Made by a program: the position numbers and the translations under genes
Shown: positions 31,725 to 40,127 of the stretch, piece by piece
How positions within the stretch are numbered: position 1 is the first letter of the stretch
Layout: every line of letters begins with the position of its first letter
The notes under the pieces: model-generated
What the model was told of the DNA's origin: nothing
The model's database searches: none
What the model saw: only the letters and a program-made list of their open reading frames with translations
Source: Streptomyces kaniharaensis
GTDB taxonomy: Bacteria > Actinomycetota > Actinomycetes > Streptomycetales > Streptomycetaceae
Direction of reading: 5' to 3'
DNA length: 64,000 nt
NCBI RefSeq assembly: GCF_009569385.1
Contig: NZ_WBOF01000001.1
Span: 4,453,501 to 4,517,500 of the forward strand

Positions 31725-31790
31725 GTCCCGGCGCGACGGCGGGCGCGCGAGCGTTGAGGGCGCGGGGACGCGCCCACGCCGCGCCGGGAC
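31725..31790 (+). terminator. Two-tier hairpin after the major tail gene
   Basis: GTCCCGGCGCG (31,725-31,735) pairs perfectly with CGCGCCGGGAC (31,780-31,790); an inner GGGCGCG/CGCGCCC stem nests within. Followed by CCCCTCCCC rather than U's. It should limit read-through from the highly expressed tail tube gene. Confidence 0.6.
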
Positions 31791-31818
31791 CCCCTCCCCA
31801 CCCCTCAAGGAGCACAAC

Positions 31819-32163
31819 ATGGCTGGCTACGCCAACCGCATCGTCACCCTCGACTTCCCCGAACTCACCGAGCCAGGCGACGAGATGATCCGCGTCGTCA
31901 TGCGCAACCCCAAGACGGTACCCGGCCCCGAGCTGATGGCCGACACCCCCGATAACGTCACCTCCGAGCAGGCCTTCCAGGCCGGCCTCGCCATCCTCGC
32001 CAAGCTCATCGTCGGCTGGCACGTCTACGACGCCACCAGCACCGCCGACGACCAGCCACCGCTGCCGATGCCCGCAACGGCCGACAGCGTCGGACGGCTA
32101 CCGATGGAGATCCAGAACCGGATGGCCGCCGAGCTCAAGGCGGTGACCGGCGCGGGAGCCTAG
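31819..32163 (+). CDS. Tail assembly chaperone, short (G) form
   Basis: 114 residues, ATG with AAGGAG upstream. Predicted helical; sits immediately before the tape measure as in lambda G. Near its end (GAGA-TAG) the -1 frame is open and continues into the gene at 32,190, so a minority of ribosomes should make a longer G-T fusion. Confidence 0.75.
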   Translation: MAGYANRIVTLDFPELTEPGDEMIRVVMRNPKTVPGPELMADTPDNVTSEQAFQAGLAILAKLIVGWHVYDATSTADDQPPLPMPATADSVGRLPMEIQNRMAAELKAVTGAGA

Positions 32164-32189
32164 GGCCGGATGACCCGTACCTCGTCGAT

Positions 32190-32411
32190 GTGCTCTGGGC
32201 AGCCGAGAGCATCTACGACGGGACGTGGTCATCCGGCCCGCCGCCGGACGAGGTCGTGGACTTCGAGCTGATGCTGGCCACCGGCTGGACGTGGCAGGAG
32301 CTGCAGAACACGCCCTGGTACGTGCGCCGGTACACCTGGGACCTGATGCTCACCCGCCGCCAGGCCGAGCAGGACGCCCAGGAACGAGCGAACCGGAGGA
32401 ACGGTGCCTGA
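32190..32411 (+). CDS. Tail assembly chaperone, T extension via -1 frameshift
   Basis: The frame can be read from GTG 32,190 (73 residues) but has no RBS. It is open upstream across the G stop, so the natural route is a -1 slip near 32,150-32,160 (around GCGGGAGCC), giving LGPDDPYLVDVLWAAESIYD onward. The extension has the T-type WQELQNTPWYVRRYTWDLML pattern. G and GT bind the tape measure during tail assembly. The exact slip site is not proven. Confidence 0.65.
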   Translation: MLWAAESIYDGTWSSGPPPDEVVDFELMLATGWTWQELQNTPWYVRRYTWDLMLTRRQAEQDAQERANRRNGA

Positions 32412-32862
32412 ACTCCGACCAGGGGTGATGACCGCCGTCTTCACCAAGGTCAGCGCACAAGGCATCGCCCGGACACCCATCGCCCTGGCGGACCTGGCCG
32501 ACGCGATCCTCAAACAAGCCAAGACCAACGCCAGCAACGGCTCACACGCCTGGGGAACCCCCACACCGGCCCGACCCGGCGAGGGGCCGGCACGGATCTC
32601 CGGAACCCTGGTGCGCTCGCTGGCCCGCACATCGGTCAACCGCACGGTGACCGGCGCCGAGGTCCGCGTCGGAACCCAGCCCGGCATGGCGCCGCCGTAC
32701 AGCCGGACCCCGAGCAGCAAGTACGGCTCCTACCTGGAACAGGGGTTGAAGAACGGCGCCAGGTATCCGTTCCTGACCACGGCGTTCGTCTTCGGCGTGC
32801 ACGTCGCCGCTCCCGCGATCTACCGCAAGGCGTACGGCGATGGCTGGAAGCGTCTGGCCTGA
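32404..32862 (+). CDS. Tail completion/neck protein (HK97 gp10-like)
   Basis: 152 residues from GTG 32,404 overlapping the T frame by 8 bp. Pattern ISGTLVRSLARTSVNRTVTG then YGSYLEQGLKNGARYPFLTT resembles HK97 gp10-type neck proteins, although these usually precede the tail tube. Family assignment by sequence style; could also be another minor tail component. Confidence 0.6.
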   Translation: MPELRPGVMTAVFTKVSAQGIARTPIALADLADAILKQAKTNASNGSHAWGTPTPARPGEGPARISGTLVRSLARTSVNRTVTGAEVRVGTQPGMAPPYSRTPSSKYGSYLEQGLKNGARYPFLTTAFVFGVHVAAPAIYRKAYGDGWKRLA

Positions 32863-32880
32863 CAACTTCAGGGGGGTGCC

Positions 32881-35712
32881 GTGGCCTCCGAGGTTGCAGA
32901 TCTCTTCGTTGTTCTGCGGGCGGAGACGGCGCCGTTTCTCGCTGGCATGCGGACTGCTGGCGAGGAGGGTGAGGCGTTCGGCGGCCGGATGGCGGGCCCG
33001 CTGGGTGTTCTGTCCAAGATCGGTGTGGCGGCGGGCGCGGTCGGGATTGGCGTCGCCGCCGCGAGTATCAAGCTCGCCGGCGACTTCCAGGCTTCCATGC
33101 AGAAGCTCGTCAGCACGGCTGGCGAGTCGCAAAGCGCGCTGAAGATGGTGTCGGACGGGGTCCTTCAGCTCGCACGGGACACGGGCACCGGTACCAAGGA
33201 ACTCGCCGACGGCATGTACATGGTCGAGTCGGCGGGGTATCACGGCGCCGAGGGATTGACCGTACTCAAGGCCGCCGCTGAGGGCGCACGTGCCGAGCAG
33301 GCGCCGCTCGCCGAGGTCAGCAACGCCGTCACGAGCGCCCTGAAGAGCTACCACCTCGGCGCCGACCAGGCGACGACGATGACCAACCAGATGATCGCCG
33401 CGGTCGGCCACGGCAAGATGACGTTCGGGGAGTTCGCGGGCTCCCTGTCGACCGTGCTGCCGATCGCGTCCGCCGCCCACTTGCAGTTCGACCAGGTCGG
33501 CGGCGCGATTGCCACGCTAACCAACCACGGCACCAGCGCGCGTGAGGCCACGCAGGAGCTGGCCAACACGATCCGCAACCTCCAGGCGCCCAACAACGTG
33601 GCGATCCAGGAGATGCAACGCCTCGGGCTCTCTTCGATCGACATTCAGCAGCACCTCGGTGAGCGAGGGCTGACCGGCACGATCGACCTGCTGCAGCGGG
33701 CGATCATGCAGCACATGGGCCCGGCCGGGACCGTGCTGCTGGATGTGTTCAACCGCAGCAAGCAGGCCGCGGATGACGCGAACCGCATGATCGCCGCGAT
33801 GCCGAAGAGCCTGCAGGGGCTGGCCCAGGAGTTCCAGCAGGGCAAGATCTCGATGGGCGACTGGCGGAAGGCCCTGAAGGAACTTCCCGTCGACCAGGCC
33901 AACTTGGCCAGCCAGTTCGCCACTTTGATCAACAAGAGCGAAGGGTTCAACCAGCAGCTCAAGAATGGCGGCCCGGCCGAGCAGTCCTTCAACGACGCCA
34001 TGAAGCGCATGCTCGGCGGCGCGACCGGCCTCAACACCGCCCTCATGCTGGGCGGCGAGAACATGGTCGACTTCCGCAACAACGTCGCGGCGGTCGGCGA
34101 GGCCGCGAAGCACAGCGGCCAGGACGTCGAGGGCTGGGGCGAGATCCAGCAGACGTTCAACTTCAAGCTGGACCAGCTGAAGCAGACCGTCATCACCCTC
34201 GCTATCAGGCTCGGCACGGCCCTGATGCCGTACGCGGAGCGGTTCATCGCCTGGCTGAAGACGGGCGTCGACTGGCTGACCCAGCACAAGGCCGCTGTGC
34301 AGGTCGCGGCGGCGGTGATCGGCACGACGCTCGTCGCCGCGCTCCTTGCCCTCGCCGGCGCCGCGGCAGCCGCGATCGGCCCGGAACTGCTGCTCGCCGG
34401 CGCCATCATGGCGATCGTCGGTGCCGTCGTCTACGCCTACAAGCACTTCCAGGGCTTCCACGACGCCGTCGACGCACTTGGCCGCTACCTGTCCACCGCG
34501 TTCGCCGCCGCCTGGCGCATGGCTGGTCAGGCAGTCGACTGGTTCCGGGCCAGCGTGCTGCCGCACGTCATCGCCGGCATCCAGCACCTGTTCGCCTGGT
34601 TCCAGGCTCACCAGGCCGAGTTCGCCTCGGCCTGGCGCACCCTGGTGCAGACCGTCGCCGCGATCGCCGCGTGGTTCAAGAGCAGCGTGCTGGACTGGCT
34701 GGTCGCGCGGCTCGGCGACCTGTGGGCATGGATGCATGCTCACAAGGCCGAGTTCTCGGCCGCCTTCCACTCGGCATTCGAGAGCGTTCGCGACAGCGCC
34801 GTGTGGTTCAAACAGCACGTCGTCGACTGGGTGATCACGCAGGTCGCGGAGCTGATCGCCTGGTGGCGCGGCAACAGCCAGCAGATCCACGAGGTCTGGT
34901 CGTCGGTATGGAACCGGGTCGCCGACCAGGCGCGGTTCGTCTGGGACATCATCTCGACCGGGCTGCAGGTCATGAGCGGGGCCTGGCGCTTCGGCTGGGG
35001 CCTGATCCGCGACACTGCGCGAACTGCCTGGGATCTGATCCGCGACGAGGTGACGATGGCGATCCATGCCGTCCACAACGTCGTGTCGTTCGTTCTCAAT
35101 CTGCTCACCGGGCGCTGGGGTGAGGCCTGGCAATCTCTCAAGAATCTCGCCAGCCAGGGTCTACATGACGCCATGAACCTGGTCTCCAACCTGGCCGGCA
35201 ACTTCGGAACGCTCCTGGTCAACGCTGGAAAGAACTTGATCAACGGATTGCTCAACGGGATCAAGTCGGCCGTCGGCGGCGTGAAGAACTACCTGAGCGA
35301 CCTGACCGACTCGATCAAGTCCTGGAAGGGCCCGCCCGACAAGGACGCAACGCTGCTGACCGGCGCCGGCAAGGTGATCATCGACGGGCTGATGGTCGGC
35401 TTCGACAGTCGGATCCCCGCTCTCAAGGGCCAACTCCAAGGGATTACCAGCGACATCGCCTCTACCTTCGGCAATGTGGACGCGCAGGTCTCTGTCACCG
35501 GACGGGGGGCGGGCAGGGCCCTGACGCCAGTTGCCGGCACGCAGGCCCTCTCCATGGCCGGTGCCGGCGGCAGCTCGCCGGTGTACGTCGTCAACGTCAC
35601 CGTGCAGGGCAGCGTCCTCGCCGAGGACGACCTGCGACAGACCCTGGAACGGCAGATGTACCAGATCGGCATGCGCAACTCCATGACCTGGCAGCCCTAC
35701 GCGCGCCGATAG
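32881..35712 (+). CDS. Tape measure protein (TP901-type)
   Basis: 943 residues, GTG with CAGGGGGG upstream. N-terminal TP901-type region (ADLFVVLRAETAPFLAGMRT, LAGDFQASMQKLVSTAGESQ), hydrophobic segments around residues 35-60 and 470-520 (VAAAVIGTTLVAALLALAGA), a Trp-rich repetitive middle (AWRTLVQTVAAIAAWFKSSV) and a C-terminal NGIKSAVGGVKNYLSDLTDS region. It sets tail length; at ~1.5 A per residue this suggests a tail of roughly 140 nm. The hydrophobic parts may help channel DNA through the host membrane. Confidence 0.9.
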   Translation: MASEVADLFVVLRAETAPFLAGMRTAGEEGEAFGGRMAGPLGVLSKIGVAAGAVGIGVAAASIKLAGDFQASMQKLVSTAGESQSALKMVSDGVLQLARDTGTGTKELADGMYMVESAGYHGAEGLTVLKAAAEGARAEQAPLAEVSNAVTSALKSYHLGADQATTMTNQMIAAVGHGKMTFGEFAGSLSTVLPIASAAHLQFDQVGGAIATLTNHGTSAREATQELANTIRNLQAPNNVAIQEMQRLGLSSIDIQQHLGERGLTGTIDLLQRAIMQHMGPAGTVLLDVFNRSKQAADDANRMIAAMPKSLQGLAQEFQQGKISMGDWRKALKELPVDQANLASQFATLINKSEGFNQQLKNGGPAEQSFNDAMKRMLGGATGLNTALMLGGENMVDFRNNVAAVGEAAKHSGQDVEGWGEIQQTFNFKLDQLKQTVITLAIRLGTALMPYAERFIAWLKTGVDWLTQHKAAVQVAAAVIGTTLVAALLALAGAAAAAIGPELLLAGAIMAIVGAVVYAYKHFQGFHDAVDALGRYLSTAFAAAWRMAGQAVDWFRASVLPHVIAGIQHLFAWFQAHQAEFASAWRTLVQTVAAIAAWFKSSVLDWLVARLGDLWAWMHAHKAEFSAAFHSAFESVRDSAVWFKQHVVDWVITQVAELIAWWRGNSQQIHEVWSSVWNRVADQARFVWDIISTGLQVMSGAWRFGWGLIRDTARTAWDLIRDEVTMAIHAVHNVVSFVLNLLTGRWGEAWQSLKNLASQGLHDAMNLVSNLAGNFGTLLVNAGKNLINGLLNGIKSAVGGVKNYLSDLTDSIKSWKGPPDKDATLLTGAGKVIIDGLMVGFDSRIPALKGQLQGITSDIASTFGNVDAQVSVTGRGAGRALTPVAGTQALSMAGAGGSSPVYVVNVTVQGSVLAEDDLRQTLERQMYQIGMRNSMTWQPYARR

Positions 35713-35721
35713 GAGGACTCA

Positions 35722-38556
35722 GTGGCGATCAACCCGAACTGGCCGGTCCTCATGTACGACTGGGGGCCGTTCTGGAACGCCAACGGCGCCGCCGCTCCCG
35801 GTGGAAAGTTCACCGATCTCACCTCCCGCACCAGAGGCCGCGTTGGGATCCAGCGGGGACGGCAGTATGAACTTGATCAGATCCGTGCCGGCACCATGAG
35901 CATGTCCGTCGTCAACACCGATGGCAGTCTCGACCCGGCCAGCGTGTCCGGCCCGTGGTACGGGCACATCATGCCGTACCAGCCGGTCAGGGTACGTGCG
36001 CAGTGGCCGCCGACCGCCAATCTCCTCACGCAGTGTCAGGCCACTGGTGGAGACCTCGGCGGCTACGCCATCGGCAGCATCGCCTCTCAGCCAGGCGTCG
36101 GAGTCCTCTCGGACACTGACACCGGCAGCGCGATCGCCTTCTCGGCGCTCGCCTGGCAGGGCCAGCGCGTGTTCCAGGCCACCGTCCCCAACGGGAGCGC
36201 TTCCGGCGCGGCCCCGCTCTACACGCAAACCGTCAGCGGCGAGCGGTCTGCCACCTATACCGCGCAGATCAGGGTCAGGAACGTCACGCCGTCAACGACC
36301 CTGCAGGTAGCGGCGTTCATCTCCTGGAGTACGGCGGCAGGCACCGCCACCCGGATCCTGGGCACACCAACCACGCTTACCGGCTCATACACCGCCCCGT
36401 GGACCCAACTGACTGTCACCGGGACGCTGGGCGCGGCCACGGCCTACATGTCGGTGGGCGTGGTCCTGACGTCCGCAGCCACTGCGGACGTGATCATCCA
36501 GGCTGACGGGTGGCAGTTGGAACGGGGCAGCACGGCCACGTCGTGGACGGCGCCCGGTGTGTGGTATCCGGTCTATGCCGGGTTCGTGGAGAGGTACCCG
36601 TCGTCGTGGACGATGTCGGGCACCTACGGCACCGTGAACACGACCTCGGTCGACGCCATCTCCCTGCTCAGCCAGCGCGTCCTACGGGATCCTCTGACAG
36701 AGGAGATCTACTCGCGGAACCCCCGATTCCTCTACACCCTCGGGGACCCGCAGAACTCTCAATCCTGCGCGGACGCAGTGGGCGCCAATCCTGCGGCGCC
36801 GCTGGTCGTTTCCAAGTCGGGTCCGGGGAGCCTGACTTTCGGAAACCAGATCACCTCCACGACGTCCGGCGGTACATACACGGGCAGCACCGGCACCGTG
36901 GTCACCATCAACAACCCCGGCGCGGGGGCATTCTCATACAACCCGGCAACCCTGATCTCCCTCGATCAGGCCGGGATCAAGGGGCCAGCAAACCCCGGAG
37001 CGTGGACCCGCATGATTGCGTTCCGCTACACGGGGCCGATTCCCGCCGACCACGCCGTCATCTGGTGCTCCAGCGACAGTCAGCGCTCGGGCCACTATTC
37101 GTCTGGCTCGGCGGTCACCGTCTCGATCACCTCCAACGGCTGGCCAGCCGTCTACCTCAGCGGCCCCACCGGAGTGGTATCCAACTACTACTTCGGCGGA
37201 GCAACGAACTGTGCCGACGGAAACTGGCATCTCTTGATCTTCGGCTACTCGCAATCAAGCAGCCAGATGGTCCTCTCTCAGGACGGCTTTTACTCCATAG
37301 CCCCGGTCGGAGCGGGCAGCACCCCAACCGGCCTTCAGTTTGATTCCCTGGGAAACTGGGTCGACCCCGTTTACGGAAACGAAACCCTCTGGAACTATCA
37401 AGGGGATATCTCATTCGCCGCTGAATGGCCCATCGTATTCGGCGCAAGCGACATCACAGCGGTTTACACCGCTTGGAAAAACAGCTTCGCCGGGGACTCC
37501 TCAGACGCACGCTACAAGCGGATCCTCGGCTGGGCCGGATACACAGGCCCCAAGAGCATCCAGACCGGGGTCACCACCACCATGGGTCCTGCCGCAGTGG
37601 CCGGCCAGGACGCGATGTCGGCGCTGCAAGCCGTCGTCGATACCGAGAACGGCGAGCACTTCGTGGCGGCCGACGGCACCGTGACGTTCAGGGCCCGCAG
37701 CGCCCGCTACAACGCCCTGGTGCCGGTGTACACGTTCGGAGAGATGGCCTCGCTGGGAGAGATCCCCTACGAGGAGTGTCACCTCGATCTCGACCCCACC
37801 CGGCTCGCCAACATCGTCAAGATCACACAGGCGTCAACCAACCAGGCGTTCACCGCATCGGACGCAACATCGCAGGCCAACTTCTTCCCCCGCTCGTTCG
37901 CCCGGACGATCAACTCCGCCTCTACACAGGAGTGCCAGGACGCCGCCAACTATCTCCTGTCGCGGTACCGAAGCCCCGCTGTGCGCGTCGCGTCGGTCAG
38001 ACTCCACCCGAGCGCCAACCCGACAGCGCTCTGGCCGGTCTGCCTGGGCCTCGAACTCGGTACCCGAATCAGGGTGATGCGCCGTCCACCAGCACCCGCG
38101 GCCCCGATCCAGGTCGAGTGCTTTGTCGAGAGCATCAGCTGGGAGTTCAGTGACGCAGGCGACGCTTATGTCACCCTCCAGTGCAGCCCAGCCGACCTCA
38201 CCCCGTACGGCCTGTTCGCCGCCTTCCACACCACCCTCGCGACGTCACCGGCCGCTGGCGTCTCCACCATCACCATCAACGCGGGATCAGACAACACCAA
38301 TCCCGCGGCGGCTCAACTCGGCCCCGGCCAGCAGCTCGTCCTCGGGCTCGGCACCGCCACCCAGGAGACCGTCACCATCCAGTCCGTCGGCACCACCACG
38401 GCCGGATGGACGACGGCAACCATCACCCTCACTGCAGCCACCACCCAGGCCCACACGGCAGGTGACACGGTCTGTGAGCCACTGCCATCCGGCGTGACCA
38501 GCGCCACCACCTGGGACGCCATCGCGAAGTTCGACTCCGCTGCATTCGCCTACTAA
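35722..38556 (+). CDS. Large minor tail protein with LamG-like middle domain
   Basis: 944 residues, ATG with AGGAGG upstream. The N-terminal ~120 residues match distal-tail or baseplate proteins (WPVLMYDWGPFWNANGAAAP, ELDQIRAGTMSMSVVNTDGS). Residues ~400-600 have a concanavalin/LamG-like look (RMIAFRYTGPIPADHAVIWC, NWHLLIFGYSQSSSQMVLSQ). The C-terminal part (RVASVRLHPSANPTALWPVC, ECFVESISWEFSDAGDAYVT) returns to baseplate-hub style. The middle is less GC-rich than the flanks, suggesting an exchanged module that may bind host surface sugars. Confidence 0.8.
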   Translation: MAINPNWPVLMYDWGPFWNANGAAAPGGKFTDLTSRTRGRVGIQRGRQYELDQIRAGTMSMSVVNTDGSLDPASVSGPWYGHIMPYQPVRVRAQWPPTANLLTQCQATGGDLGGYAIGSIASQPGVGVLSDTDTGSAIAFSALAWQGQRVFQATVPNGSASGAAPLYTQTVSGERSATYTAQIRVRNVTPSTTLQVAAFISWSTAAGTATRILGTPTTLTGSYTAPWTQLTVTGTLGAATAYMSVGVVLTSAATADVIIQADGWQLERGSTATSWTAPGVWYPVYAGFVERYPSSWTMSGTYGTVNTTSVDAISLLSQRVLRDPLTEEIYSRNPRFLYTLGDPQNSQSCADAVGANPAAPLVVSKSGPGSLTFGNQITSTTSGGTYTGSTGTVVTINNPGAGAFSYNPATLISLDQAGIKGPANPGAWTRMIAFRYTGPIPADHAVIWCSSDSQRSGHYSSGSAVTVSITSNGWPAVYLSGPTGVVSNYYFGGATNCADGNWHLLIFGYSQSSSQMVLSQDGFYSIAPVGAGSTPTGLQFDSLGNWVDPVYGNETLWNYQGDISFAAEWPIVFGASDITAVYTAWKNSFAGDSSDARYKRILGWAGYTGPKSIQTGVTTTMGPAAVAGQDAMSALQAVVDTENGEHFVAADGTVTFRARSARYNALVPVYTFGEMASLGEIPYEECHLDLDPTRLANIVKITQASTNQAFTASDATSQANFFPRSFARTINSASTQECQDAANYLLSRYRSPAVRVASVRLHPSANPTALWPVCLGLELGTRIRVMRRPPAPAAPIQVECFVESISWEFSDAGDAYVTLQCSPADLTPYGLFAAFHTTLATSPAAGVSTITINAGSDNTNPAAAQLGPGQQLVLGLGTATQETVTIQSVGTTTAGWTTATITLTAATTQAHTAGDTVCEPLPSGVTSATTWDAIAKFDSAAFAY

Positions 38557-38568
38557 CGAGAGGAGGTC

Positions 38569-39105
38569 ATGGTGCCCAACCTCCCTGTCCCCATCCCGGC
38601 CAACGAGGTTCCCGGCAACCTCGTCACCGGAGCGCTTTGGAACACCAACGTCTACAACGGCCTGACGTTTCTGCTCAACCGGCCGCTGTGCAGTGTGTGG
38701 CAGAACGCGGCGCAGTCGGTCCCCAACGCAACGAACACCCCGATCCTCTTCGACTCCACCAACCTGGACACCTACGGCGGTCACTCCAACACCACGAACA
38801 GCAGCCGCTACACCGCGCAGGTCGCGGGCTGGTACTGGGTCTACGGGAACATCTCGTACTCGACCAACTCCACCGGCATCCGTACGGCAGCCATCAACAA
38901 GAACGGCTCCACCGTTGCCGGCGGCTTCGGCTCAAATGGCGGCAACACCGCCTACTACACGACCGTTTCGGTCGCCGTGCCGGTTCTGATGGCCGTAGGC
39001 GACTACGTCGAGACCGTCGCCTACCAGTCTTCCGGCACCGCCCTCAACACCGCGGTCGGCTCAGGGCAGGGGTCCGGCATGGTCGTCTGGTTCATCCACG
39101 CCTGA
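38569..39105 (+). CDS. Minor tail protein, C1q-like jelly roll
   Basis: 178 residues, ATG with GAGAGGAGG upstream. A short collar-like N-terminus (LPVPIPANEVPGNLVTGALW) is followed by a beta-sandwich region (RYTAQVAGWYWVYGNISYST, GDYVETVAYQSSGTALNTAV) resembling C1q/TNF-like tips used for host attachment. Follows the baseplate gene; probable receptor-binding tip, by analogy only. Confidence 0.65.
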   Translation: MVPNLPVPIPANEVPGNLVTGALWNTNVYNGLTFLLNRPLCSVWQNAAQSVPNATNTPILFDSTNLDTYGGHSNTTNSSRYTAQVAGWYWVYGNISYSTNSTGIRTAAINKNGSTVAGGFGSNGGNTAYYTTVSVAVPVLMAVGDYVETVAYQSSGTALNTAVGSGQGSGMVVWFIHA

Positions 39106-39118
39106 TCGGGAGGTCCAC

Positions 39119-39469
39119 ATGGCCAACGCAATGCCCGCCTGCTGGGCCCATGCCTGCACCGGCCAGGTGGCGGTGCAGTGGGCTCAGCGCGCCAACGTCA
39201 ACTCGGCGGACACCACGCCGGTGTACGCGTGCGCGGCTCACGCCATCTCCCGTGACGGCGCCGGACACGTCCACCAGCCATCGTGCGTCCCGGACCCTGC
39301 GCGCCTCCCGTCATGCGGGTGCACGCCGGAGCCGCTGCCCGCCCCGCCGGCACCTCCGGCATCGGTCACCCTGCCGACCGGCTGGTCGATACCGGCCAAG
39401 TCGGAGGCTGAAAAGCCGCCGTCGCCCTCTCCTGCCCAGCCCCCCAGGCCGGCCGGCATGGCTCCGTAG
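39119..39469 (+). CDS. Hypothetical tail-region protein with Cys-rich N-terminus
   Basis: 116 residues, ATG with GGAGG upstream. The N-terminal half has Cys and His residues (CWAHACTGQ, VYACAAHA, HQPSC, LPSCGC) suggesting disulfides or metal binding; the C-terminal half is a Pro/Ala/Ser-rich tail. Similar proteins occur in Streptomyces phage tail regions; function unknown. Confidence 0.55.
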   Translation: MANAMPACWAHACTGQVAVQWAQRANVNSADTTPVYACAAHAISRDGAGHVHQPSCVPDPARLPSCGCTPEPLPAPPAPPASVTLPTGWSIPAKSEAEKPPSPSPAQPPRPAGMAP

Positions 39470-39522
39470 CTCAGGTCCCTCCATCAGCTCACGCCTCCGC
39501 GCCGTCGGCCGGGGGCTTTCCC

Positions 39523-39972
39523 ATGTCCGGAGTCACAATGACCGCCCACCACGGCGAGATCGCAGCCCACGGCCAGGCCGTCGCCCATCACTACACGGTC
39601 CACTACCCCGCCCATCCGCCCCGCGAGGGTGACCCGCACTACCGCGACTTCGAGCACTACCGGAAGGCCACCAAGGACACCGCGGTCTGCCGCTTCGCCG
39701 AACGTCGGCGCGGTGACACTTCCGAGTGTGCTGGCGGCCTCGAACTGCACCATGCACACGTCGAGTTCAGCCTGCAGAATGGGGTCGATCTCGCCGTCCT
39801 GGAGGCCGACTACCCGGGTATCAGCAATCCGGACCAGGTCGGAGAGTGGGTGGAGTCCGCCGCGAACCTGGTCTGGTACTGCGAACGGCACCACCGCGGC
39901 CACGGTGGCGTCCACACGGCCAGCGCCTCGGACTTCGAGGCGTCGGTCTACGTCCGGGGGCTGATCAGCTGA
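39523..39972 (+). CDS. HNH-type nuclease-like protein
   Basis: 149 residues; ATG 39,523 has GGGGG upstream, ATG 39,538 is the alternative. CRFAERRRGDTSECAGGLEL, LELHHAHVEFSLQNG and NLVWYCERHHRGHGGVH form an H-H...N...H-H pattern typical of actinophage HNH-like proteins. It could nick DNA; its placement between tail and lysis genes suggests a moron-like insertion. Confidence 0.6.
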   Translation: MSGVTMTAHHGEIAAHGQAVAHHYTVHYPAHPPREGDPHYRDFEHYRKATKDTAVCRFAERRRGDTSECAGGLELHHAHVEFSLQNGVDLAVLEADYPGISNPDQVGEWVESAANLVWYCERHHRGHGGVHTASASDFEASVYVRGLIS

Positions 39973-40127
39973 TGGCCTGGCTCCTGAGCTCGTGGTCGCA
40001 GATCTGGCCCAACCTTGCCGCGTCCGCGATCTGGGCCACGCCTGCGGTCGTCACCCACCACCTGCTCGTCCGGCGTCACCTGCGGCGCATTCATGCGGCC
40101 CTGGCCAAGGGGGAGGAGTCGTCATGA
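39972..40127 (+). CDS. Small membrane protein before the lysin
   Basis: 51 residues; the ATG shares its A with the upstream TGA. Hydrophobic segment (WPNLAASAIWATPAVVTHHLL) followed by a basic tail (RRHLRRIHAALAKGEE). Couples to the lysin gene by ATGA. Possibly a lysis accessory or an extra holin-like protein. Confidence 0.55.
   Translation: MAWLLSSWSQIWPNLAASAIWATPAVVTHHLLVRRHLRRIHAALAKGEESS

Noticed and set aside
39464-39490. CCGTAGCTCAGGTCC resembles the 5' half of a tRNA (D-arm start), a possible att site
   Set aside because: No anticodon arm, T-arm or CCA-side partner follows; TAG is the stop of the upstream gene, so the likeness is chance.
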